Positions 1-6,113 of a stretch of 30,203 nt of DNA are shown piece after piece. How positions within the stretch are numbered: the first letter of the stretch is position 1; every line of letters starts with the position of its first letter. Below the pieces are notes generated by a model. The model ran no database searches. It was not told the DNA's origin and saw nothing but the letters and a program-made list of their open reading frames with translations. The stretch comes from Lachnospira sp. UBA4285. GTDB lineage: Bacteria > Bacillota > Clostridia > Lachnospirales > Lachnospiraceae. A program made the position numbers and the translations under genes. The stretch lies in NCBI GenBank assembly GCA_002394965.1, contig DGVL01000110.1:1-30203 (forward strand). The letters are read 5' to 3'.

Positions 1-27
1 GCTTTTTTTCGGGAAATCGGGCGCAAA

Positions 28-65
28 TTGCAACGGAATCGGAAGATAAGCTCAGTTCCGTTGCA
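28..65. repeat. Inverted repeat pair, GCAACGGAA core (first pair)
   Basis: TGCAACGGAA at 29-38 and its exact reverse complement TTCCGTTGCA at 56-65 form a 10-bp inverted repeat with a 17-base spacer. The same core recurs at 90-129, so this is the first of two hairpin-like units arranged side by side. Confidence 0.75.
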
Positions 66-89
66 CGTAAGACCTGAGAAGGGCAAAAT

Positions 90-129
90 GTGCAACGGAA
101 ATCCGCTAAAAATTTAATTTCCGTTGCAC
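90..129. repeat. Inverted repeat pair, perfect 13-bp arms (second pair)
   Basis: GTGCAACGGAAAT at 90-102 is exactly complementary to ATTTCCGTTGCAC at 117-129, with a 14-base A/T-rich loop. The arm shares its core with the pair at 28-65. The following bases are not T-rich on either strand, so an ordinary intrinsic terminator is unlikely. Confidence 0.85.
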
Positions 130-137
130 CATCCCTC

Positions 138-219
138 TCTTCACTGCACCACCCATCTCTTTGCTGAATTGGCCCATCTCTTCTCTGCCTCGCATCGGCT
201 CATCTTCACTGCACCACCC
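138..219. repeat. 17-bp direct repeat within degenerate C/T-rich repeats
   Basis: TCTTCACTGCACCACCC occurs at 138-154 and again, identically, at 203-219, a period of 65 bases. Between them are shorter related units (CCCATCTCTT near 152 and 172). This looks like a degenerate tandem-type array, not coding sequence. Confidence 0.75.
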
Positions 220-375
220 GGGCCCTTTCTTATCAATTTTCTTCCCCCATCAGCCAGTTCCCTATCTTCCCCCTTCCTGTCCTTCATCTCCCTTTAAGAT
301 CTGGCCGGTCCCGGGAAGATCCCCATGAATTCCTTAGCGAGATATCCCCCACCGAAATTTTCTTCCCATGAGTTC

Positions 376-404
376 TTGACAATACAGGTTCACAAGAGTA
401 TTAT
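376..404 (+). promoter_or_regulatory. Promoter of the cysteine desulfurase/cysteine synthase operon
   Basis: TTGACA at 376-381 and TATTAT at 399-404 are separated by 17 bases, close to the ideal sigma-A arrangement. Transcription would start near 411, directly in front of the inverted repeat at 413-440. Confidence 0.8.
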
Positions 405-412
405 CCTGTTAA

Positions 413-440
413 TCCTACTAATCATACTTATATAGTAGGA
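413..440. promoter_or_regulatory. Inverted-repeat operator, probable Rrf2-family (CymR/IscR-like) site
   Basis: TCCTACTA (413-420) and its exact complement TAGTAGGA (433-440) flank a 12-base A/T-rich centre. The site sits at the predicted transcription start, so a bound protein would block transcription. The downstream genes make and consume cysteine, which fits regulation by a CymR- or IscR-like Rrf2 protein. That assignment is inference: only the symmetry, position and gene context are visible, and no regulator gene is nearby. Confidence 0.6.
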
Positions 441-464
441 ATGAAACAGGGACAAGGAGCAGAT

Positions 465-1652
465 GTGATTTACCTTGACAACGCGGCGACCACAGCGGTC
501 TGGCCGGAAGTATTTGAGAAGATGAAGCCCTTTTTTATGGAGGATTTTGCCAATCCCGCGTCCATATACGCGCCGGCAAGAAAGGCGAGAGCTGCCATGG
601 AAGAGAGCCGGGCGATCATCGCCGGGAGTCTGTCGGCGGCGCCGGAGGAGATTTATTTTACCTCCGGGGGCAGCGAGTCGGACAACTGGGTACTCAAAGC
701 CGTGAGCAGCCGGGCGGCAGAAGAAGGCAGGAAGCACATCATCGTCTCATCCATCGAGCATCCGGCGATTCTTTCCGCTTGCCGGTATCTTGCTCAGCAC
801 GGTTTCACGGTGAGTTATCTCCCGGTGCGCCAGGACGGCGTGGTGGACCCGGAAGCGCTTAAGGCATGCATCCGGCCGGACACCTGCCTCGTATCGGTGA
901 TGACGGCCAACAATGAGTCGGGCGCCATCCAGCCGGTGAAGGAGCTGAGCCGGATCGCTCACGAGAGCGGCGCCCTGTTTCACACCGACGCGGTGCAGGC
1001 GTACGGGCACATCCCGATTGACGTGAAAGACTGGGACGTCGATTTCCTGAGTGCGTCGGGACACAAGTTCCACGGGCCCAAAGGCGTGGGATTCCTCTAC
1101 ATCCGCCGCGGCCTGACGGTCGGTCCGCTCATACACGGCGGTTCACAGGAGAGAAACCGCCGGGCCGGGACAAGCAATGTTCCCGGCATCGTCGGAATGG
1201 GCGAGGCGGCCAGGATTGCGATGCGGGATATGGCGGACAACATTGCCGAGGAGACGAAACTGCGCGACGAGCTGATCCGCCGGGTGGAAGAGGAAATCCC
1301 CTTTGCAAGGCTGACGGGTACAAGAAAAAACCGGCTTCCGGGCAATGTTCACTTCTGCTTCCGGTTCGTGGAGAGCGAGACGATTCTGATTCTGCTTGAT
1401 CAGAAGGGGATCTGCGCATCGGGCGGCTCTGCCTGCGCGACAGGCGCACAGGAAGTCTCCCACGTCCTTACGGCGATGCATGTCGACCCGGAGTACAGCC
1501 ATGGAGCACTCCGCATGACGCTCTCCGCCAGAACTACAGAAGAAGAAATCGACACGACCGTCGAAGCCCTGAAGGAAATCATCGCGAAGCTCCGCAGCAT
1601 GTCGCCCGCCTACCGGACGTGGCAGGAACAGCAGCAGAAAACAGACAGTTGA
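465..1652 (+). CDS. nifS: Cysteine desulfurase (NifS/IscS family)
   Basis: PLP enzyme that takes sulfur from L-cysteine, leaving alanine and an enzyme persulfide used for Fe-S clusters or other thiolation. The GTG at 465 is preferred over the ATG at 441. It has an AAGGAG ribosome binding site five bases upstream and gives the family-typical N-terminus IYLDNAATT; the ATG at 441 has AGGA touching it. The result is 395 residues, normal for the family. SASGHKFHGPKG contains the PLP lysine (about K201), and SGGSACATG carries the catalytic cysteine (about C324). No iscU or sufU scaffold gene is adjacent. Cysteine synthase follows 62 bases downstream in the same direction, so substrate supply and use are probably co-transcribed. 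Family assignment is firm; the choice between the names nifS and iscS is not. Confidence 0.93.
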   Translation: MIYLDNAATTAVWPEVFEKMKPFFMEDFANPASIYAPARKARAAMEESRAIIAGSLSAAPEEIYFTSGGSESDNWVLKAVSSRAAEEGRKHIIVSSIEHPAILSACRYLAQHGFTVSYLPVRQDGVVDPEALKACIRPDTCLVSVMTANNESGAIQPVKELSRIAHESGALFHTDAVQAYGHIPIDVKDWDVDFLSASGHKFHGPKGVGFLYIRRGLTVGPLIHGGSQERNRRAGTSNVPGIVGMGEAARIAMRDMADNIAEETKLRDELIRRVEEEIPFARLTGTRKNRLPGNVHFCFRFVESETILILLDQKGICASGGSACATGAQEVSHVLTAMHVDPEYSHGALRMTLSARTTEEEIDTTVEALKEIIAKLRSMSPAYRTWQEQQQKTDS

Positions 1653-1714
1653 TAATTGTACAAAACCGGCCAGAATCCGGCGTTGGGGTAAAACCCCGGG
1701 AAGGACACAAAACT

Positions 1715-2647
1715 ATGGCAAAGATTTATAATTCTGCGGCAGAACTGATCGGTAAGACGCCCCTTGTGCGCCTGACACACATCGAGAAGGAGTACGGCCT
1801 GAAGGCAAAGCTGGTCGCCAAACTTGAGTATTTTAATCCGTCGGGTTCTGTCAAGGACCGCATCGCCCTTGAGATGATCGAGGACGCGGAGCGCCAGGGA
1901 AAGATCAAGCCGGGGGCTACTATCATTGAGCCGACTTCCGGCAACACCGGAATCGGACTCGCATCCATCGCGGCGGCCAAGGGCTACAAGGCTGTCATCG
2001 TGATGCCGGAGACCATGTCGGTTGAGAGAAGAAATATCATCAAGGCGTACGGGGCGACAATCGTTCTGACGGACGGCGCAAAGGGCATGAAGGGCGCGAT
2101 CGCCAAGGCCGATGAACTGCACAAGGAGACTCCGAACAGCTTCATCCCGTCCCAGTTCACGAACCCGGCCAACCCGGCGGCACATGAAAAGACAACCGGA
2201 CCGGAGATCTGGGAGGACACGGACGGGAAGGTTGATGCATTCGTCAGCGGCATCGGAACCGGCGGCACGATCACCGGCACGGGAAGATATCTCAAGAAGA
2301 AGAACCCGGATGTGAAGATCCTGGCAGTTGAGCCGGCGACGTCGCCGGTGCTCACCAAAGGCACCGCCGGTCCGCACAAGATTCAGGGTATCGGTGCCGG
2401 CTTTGTTCCGGATACGCTTGACACCAAGGTGTACGACGAAGTCTTCGACATTGCCAATGAGGATGCTTTCGCCGTGTCAAAGGATGTGGCAAGACACGAG
2501 GGAATCCTTGTGGGCATCAGCGCCGGCGCGGCGCTCAAGGCCGGCATCGAGTGGGCGAAGCGGCCTGAAAACGAGGGCAAGACCGTAGTCGCTCTGCTCC
2601 CGGACAGCGGCGACCGCTATTACTCGACTGCCCTTTTCGAGAACTGA
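1715..2647 (+). CDS. cysK: Cysteine synthase A (O-acetylserine sulfhydrylase)
   Basis: Makes L-cysteine from O-acetylserine and sulfide with PLP, in the cytoplasm. The 310-residue protein is of normal length. NPSGSVKDR holds the PLP-binding lysine (K47). TSGNTG (about 74-79) binds the substrate carboxylate, the glycine-rich GIGTGGTITGTG cradles the cofactor phosphate, and PDSGDRYYST near the C-terminus is typical of CysK. The ATG at 1715 is preceded by GGGAAGGA about ten bases upstream. A small GGGG-TAAAA-CCCC hairpin (1685-1697) lies immediately before that ribosome binding site. The gene is second in an operon with cysteine desulfurase and ends seven bases from the convergent MATE gene. Confidence 0.96.
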   Translation: MAKIYNSAAELIGKTPLVRLTHIEKEYGLKAKLVAKLEYFNPSGSVKDRIALEMIEDAERQGKIKPGATIIEPTSGNTGIGLASIAAAKGYKAVIVMPETMSVERRNIIKAYGATIVLTDGAKGMKGAIAKADELHKETPNSFIPSQFTNPANPAAHEKTTGPEIWEDTDGKVDAFVSGIGTGGTITGTGRYLKKKNPDVKILAVEPATSPVLTKGTAGPHKIQGIGAGFVPDTLDTKVYDEVFDIANEDAFAVSKDVARHEGILVGISAGAALKAGIEWAKRPENEGKTVVALLPDSGDRYYSTALFEN

Positions 2648-2654
2648 GACCACT

Positions 2655-3995
2655 TTACGCGGCGGCGCGGATTTTCTTCCACGCCGCCGTTTTAAAGAAA
2701 AGAAGAGACACCAGCATTCCAGCGACGAAGCTGATGGAAATCCCCGCGTTCACGTAGTGACCGTCCCCGAGCAGGACGATCGCCCAGGACACGGGGATTC
2801 TTACTGCCCAGAGCATAAAAAGGCTGATAAATGTCGAGAACCGCACGCGCCCGAGTCCGTTGGCGAGGTTGATGACGCCGTTCAGGACGCCGTAGCACCA
2901 GTGAAACGGCAGCTGGATGTGCAGGCAGAGAACGGCAAAGTAAAGGGCAGCCGGCTCCTCTGTGAACAGGCGCGCCAGAGGCGCCGCCAGCGCAAAAAGT
3001 GCGCCGGAGACGGTGATCGTGATGGCGGTGCTCACAAGCAGAATCTGTCTGGCGCCCCGAACGATCCGCGGGTAGTTCCCGGCACCCAGGTTCTGCCCGG
3101 TGAAGGTCGCCATGGCGCTGGAGAAGGATGTGAGCGTGATGCCGACGATTCCGCTCACCTTTCCGGCGATCGCAGCGCCGGCCATGAAGTCGGCGCCCTG
3201 GAGATTCACGGCAGCCTGCAGTGCGATATGTCCCACGGAGTACAGGGAATTGTTGAGCCCCAGGGGCAGGCCGTAGGAGAGAATCGCGCGCATTGCCCGG
3301 CCGTCCGGCCGGCAGGGCAGGACCTTGAATCCGATGTCCGGATACTTCCGGCGGATGTAGATCACACTTGCAAGCCAGGCCATATACATCGAGATGGAAG
3401 TCGCCGCCGCGGCGCCACCTGCATCAAGCGAGAATCCGGCGACAAAAAGCAGGTCCAGGATCACATTGGTCGCGCTGGATACGATGAGGAAGAGAAACGT
3501 CGAACTGCTGTCCCCAAGCCCCCGCAGGATACCGGCGTTCATATTGTAGCCCATGTTCCCCGGCAGACCCAGAAAGACGATGCGGGCGTAGAGCACCGCG
3601 AGGGAAAAGGCGGATTCCGGAACCTGCATCAGGCGGAACAGCGCGGGAGTCAGGAGAATGCCGATGAGGGCAGCCGGGATGGAGACGACCCAGGTGAAGG
3701 TCCCCGAGGCGGCGACGACATCGCGCAGGCTTCTCTCATTGCGGCTCCCCGTGTACATCGACACCAGAATGGTCACCCCGGCGCCGATGCCCATGAAGAC
3801 GCCGAGGAAAGCCTCGATCGGCTGGGAACTGGTGCCGACTGCCGCGATGGACAGCGTCCCGCAGAAATTCCCTATGATAAGCGTATCCACCGCTGTGTAG
3901 AGCTGCTGCAGAATGTTGGAGCCGATGATCGGCAGGGCGAACAGAAAGACAAGGCGCAGAATCGGGCCGCGTGTCAAGTCCAGCTTCGGATGCAT
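2655..3995 (-). CDS. MATE family efflux transporter
   Basis: A 446-residue integral membrane protein with about 12 hydrophobic segments in two similar halves, the layout of MATE cation/drug antiporters. The N-terminal PIIGSNILQQLYTAVDTLIIG and the segment LGLPGNMGYNMNAGILRGLGDS are characteristic of MatE domains (NorM/MepA/DinF type). MATE proteins export organic cations in exchange for Na+ or H+. The substrate cannot be read from the sequence. The ATG is preceded on the minus strand by GAAGGGAA. The gene is monocistronic, convergent with cysK and divergent from the glycerophosphodiesterase gene. Confidence 0.92.
   Translation of the reverse strand: MHPKLDLTRGPILRLVFLFALPIIGSNILQQLYTAVDTLIIGNFCGTLSIAAVGTSSQPIEAFLGVFMGIGAGVTILVSMYTGSRNERSLRDVVAASGTFTWVVSIPAALIGILLTPALFRLMQVPESAFSLAVLYARIVFLGLPGNMGYNMNAGILRGLGDSSSTFLFLIVSSATNVILDLLFVAGFSLDAGGAAAATSISMYMAWLASVIYIRRKYPDIGFKVLPCRPDGRAMRAILSYGLPLGLNNSLYSVGHIALQAAVNLQGADFMAGAAIAGKVSGIVGITLTSFSSAMATFTGQNLGAGNYPRIVRGARQILLVSTAITITVSGALFALAAPLARLFTEEPAALYFAVLCLHIQLPFHWCYGVLNGVINLANGLGRVRFSTFISLFMLWAVRIPVSWAIVLLGDGHYVNAGISISFVAGMLVSLLFFKTAAWKKIRAAA
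2660..2693 (+). terminator. Probable intrinsic terminator of the cysteine operon, inside the 3' end of the MATE gene
   Basis: CGGCGGCG (2660-2667) pairs perfectly with CGCCGCCG (2682-2689) across a 14-base loop and is followed by TTTT (2690-2693). It is placed to end transcription from cysK but lies within the last codons of the convergent transporter gene. The short T-run makes its strength uncertain. Confidence 0.5.
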
Positions 3996-4037
3996 AGAGT
4001 TCCCTTCTGTGAGAGATTCACGAGCTTTTCTTCATAT

Positions 4038-4065
4038 ACCATAGCACGTTTCCGGGTGAAGTAAA
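4038..4065 (-). promoter_or_regulatory. Possible promoter of the MATE gene
   Basis: On the minus strand TTTACT and TATGGT lie 16 bases apart, the latter preceded by TG (extended -10 form TGCTATGGT). Both hexamers are only partial matches. Confidence 0.4.
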
Positions 4066-4120
4066 GCGTTCCGCTTTTACAAAATTTCCATGACAAATGG
4101 CGCTTTTCTCCGCTTGCGAC

Positions 4121-4126
4121 TATAAT
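4121..4126 (+). promoter_or_regulatory. Possible -10 element of the glycerophosphodiesterase promoter
   Basis: A perfect TATAAT lies 75 bases ahead of the start codon, but no convincing -35 hexamer is found at the usual spacing. The leader between it and the gene contains a 7-bp hairpin, AGCCGGG (4151-4157) with CCCGGCT (4172-4178), just before the ribosome binding site. Confidence 0.4.
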
Positions 4127-4201
4127 ACAGACAGAAGCTGAAATCAGGAAAGCCGGGGCGCACTTTGCCGGCCCGGCTGCAGGGAAAGGGAGAATACGAA
4201 C

Positions 4202-4933
4202 ATGGAAAAACCACTTGTCTGGGCACACAGAGGTGCCAGCGGATACTACCCGGAGAACACGATTCTCGCCTACAAAAAGGCGGCCGAACTGGGCGCGGAC
4301 GGCGTCGAGCTTGATGTGCAGCTCACGAAAGACGGAAAGCTTGTCGTGATCCACGACGAGAAGGTGGACCGCACGACCGACGGCCACGGCTGGGTGAAGG
4401 ATCTGACATTTGACGAGATCCGCGCGCTTGACGCCTCAAAGACGCATCCGGAGGCGGGTCCCTGCCAGATCCCTCTGATGCAGGAAGTGTTTGAGGCCCT
4501 GAAGGATACGGGGCTTACGATCAACATCGAGCTGAAAACCGGCGTGTACTTCTACCCGGATATCGAGAAGATGACGGTGGAGCTGACGCACGCGTGCGGC
4601 TATGAGGACCGCGTGATCTACTCCTCATTCAATCATTATTCGGTCCTGAAGATCAAGGAGCTGGACCCGAAGGCAAAGACCGCGTTCCTGTACAGTGACG
4701 GCCCGATCGACATGCCGGCATACGGGAAGAAGTACGGCGTCACCGCGCTTCACCCGGCGCTCTACAACATTCAGTACCCGGATTATATGGAGGAGTGCCG
4801 GAAGGCAGGCCTTGACGTCAATGTCTGGACGGTCAACGAAGAAGAGGATATCCGCATGGCGAAGAATGCCGGCTGCCACGCCATCATCGGCAACTACCCG
4901 GACAGGATCCGCCGGATCGTCGACGAGGCGTGA
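4202..4933 (+). CDS. Glycerophosphodiester phosphodiesterase
   Basis: Hydrolyses glycerophosphodiesters, the deacylated forms of phospholipids, to sn-glycerol 3-phosphate and an alcohol. The 243-residue protein has no signal peptide and is probably cytoplasmic, like UgpQ. The GDPD signature is complete: AHRGASGYYPENT with catalytic His9 and Arg10, GVELDVQ with metal-binding Glu36 and Asp38, and VIHDE with His51. NIELKT and VNVWTVNEEED complete the TIM-barrel pattern. The ribosome binding site AAAGGGAG sits about nine bases before the ATG. It is followed after 31 bases by sbcD in the same direction; co-transcription is likely but no functional link is evident. Confidence 0.94.
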   Translation: MEKPLVWAHRGASGYYPENTILAYKKAAELGADGVELDVQLTKDGKLVVIHDEKVDRTTDGHGWVKDLTFDEIRALDASKTHPEAGPCQIPLMQEVFEALKDTGLTINIELKTGVYFYPDIEKMTVELTHACGYEDRVIYSSFNHYSVLKIKELDPKAKTAFLYSDGPIDMPAYGKKYGVTALHPALYNIQYPDYMEECRKAGLDVNVWTVNEEEDIRMAKNAGCHAIIGNYPDRIRRIVDEA

Positions 4934-4964
4934 CGTTCAGACGGGACATCGGAAAAAAGATTGT

Positions 4965-6113
4965 ATGAAATTTGCGCATTTGTCTGACCTGCACCTGGGG
5001 CTGCGCCTGAACGGGCTGTCCCTGGCGCAGGATCAGGCGTTTATTCTGGACGAGATCATCGGAATTCTGGAGGAAGAGCAGACGGACGCGGTTCTGATCG
5101 CCGGCGACGTCTACGACTCATCTCAGCCGTCTGCCGAGACGGTCAGTCTGTACTCGGAATTCCTGGAGAAGCTGAGCAGTTCCGGCAGACCGGTCCTCAT
5201 CATCCCCGGAAATCATGACAGCGCTGCCCGGCTGTCCTTTGCAAGCGGCGTGCTGGCGCGGCAGAACATCTTCATCGCTCCGGCCTTTGACGGGAAGCTT
5301 TTCAGGGTGACGCTTGACGACAAATACGGGCCGGTGGTCTTTACGCTGCTGCCCTATCTGACTCCCTTTCAGCTGAGGCCATATGTGAAAGAGCGGCCGA
5401 AAGACTGGACGGAGGCGGTGAGCGCGGCGCTTTCCCTGGCGCCCCCGGATCCGTCTGTCCGCAATGTCTGCCTGACGCATCAGTTCATCACATACCGGGA
5501 TACGTATGACGGTGTTCATCTGCCTGTTGAGAGAGGCGGCCTGAACAACGTCGACGTGTCCGCCTACCGCGGCTTTGACTACGTGGCGGCGGGGCATGTA
5601 CACCGCCCGGAGAGAATCGGCCCGGGTGAGACCGTGCGCTACTGCGGATCGCCGCTTGTGTACGCCGCCGGCAATATCGGAAACGAACCGGCCGTCCCGA
5701 TCGTGACGCTTGGGGCGCCGGGACAGAAGCCGGAGATAACGTACCGGAAACTGATGCCGCTGCACCAGGTGCGCGCGGTGCAATCGGATTTCTCCTCCCT
5801 CATGGCGCAGGGAGAGAAGACGGGCGGCAGCAGCGACTACCTGTATGTTCTGCTTCAGGACGAGAATCCGGTCTCTGACGGCATGAACCGACTTCGGCAG
5901 TACTACCCCAACATCGTCACGCTTTCCTATCCGCGCCTTATAGACGCGCACACATCCGACAGCACGGACGGGCGGCTGGAGGGCAAGACCCCGGAGGAAC
6001 TTACGGTCGAATTTTTCGCAAGGTCCACACCGGACGGTGCGCTCCGGAAGGACAGAAGAGAATACCTTTCGAAGCTGTTCCGGGACGTGGCAGGAGAGGA
6101 GGATGACGGGTGA
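4965..6113 (+). CDS. sbcD: Exonuclease SbcCD, nuclease subunit SbcD
   Basis: Mre11-type metallophosphoesterase that, with SbcC, opens hairpins and trims blocked DNA ends. The start at 4965 gives MKFAHLSDLHLG, the classic first phosphoesterase motif. The remaining motifs follow in order: IAGDVYD, IPGNHDS, a histidine in LTHQF, and AAGHVHRPE. Together these supply the two-Mn2+ active site. The 382-residue length is normal. The ribosome binding site GGAAAAAAG is weak. The stop codon overlaps the sbcC start in a GTGA junction, so translation is probably coupled and the subunits are made in step. Confidence 0.95.
   Translation: MKFAHLSDLHLGLRLNGLSLAQDQAFILDEIIGILEEEQTDAVLIAGDVYDSSQPSAETVSLYSEFLEKLSSSGRPVLIIPGNHDSAARLSFASGVLARQNIFIAPAFDGKLFRVTLDDKYGPVVFTLLPYLTPFQLRPYVKERPKDWTEAVSAALSLAPPDPSVRNVCLTHQFITYRDTYDGVHLPVERGGLNNVDVSAYRGFDYVAAGHVHRPERIGPGETVRYCGSPLVYAAGNIGNEPAVPIVTLGAPGQKPEITYRKLMPLHQVRAVQSDFSSLMAQGEKTGGSSDYLYVLLQDENPVSDGMNRLRQYYPNIVTLSYPRLIDAHTSDSTDGRLEGKTPEELTVEFFARSTPDGALRKDRREYLSKLFRDVAGEEDDG

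Larger units (their letters stand above)
1..375. other. Gene-free, repeat-rich, pyrimidine-biased stretch
   Basis: I see no credible gene here. The short open frames lack ribosome binding sites and recognisable protein sequence. The left part (28-129) holds four copies of a GCAACGGAA core in alternating orientation. From about 118 to 300 the plus strand is strongly C/T-rich, with degenerate repeats of the type CACCCATCTCTT. The stretch ends at the promoter of the cysteine desulfurase operon. It may be a decayed small repeat element or an intergenic remnant. No function can be assigned. Confidence 0.6.

Noticed and set aside
28..219. CRISPR array
   Set aside because: The repeats are short, alternate in orientation and have irregular spacing, and there are no cas genes.
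390..737. Minus-strand 115-codon frame overlapping the cysteine desulfurase start
   Set aside because: Antisense to a certain gene and to its promoter, Arg-rich, with no ribosome binding site.
1685..1697. GGGG-TAAAA-CCCC hairpin as a terminator or riboswitch between cysteine desulfurase and cysK
   Set aside because: Only four pairs and no T-run. It may slightly affect cysK translation, but no riboswitch or T-box features are visible.
2757..4064. 435-codon plus-strand frame antisense to the MATE gene
   Set aside because: Its composition is Arg/Asp/Gly/His-rich with no recognisable domain and no ribosome binding site. The MATE protein on the other strand is unmistakable.
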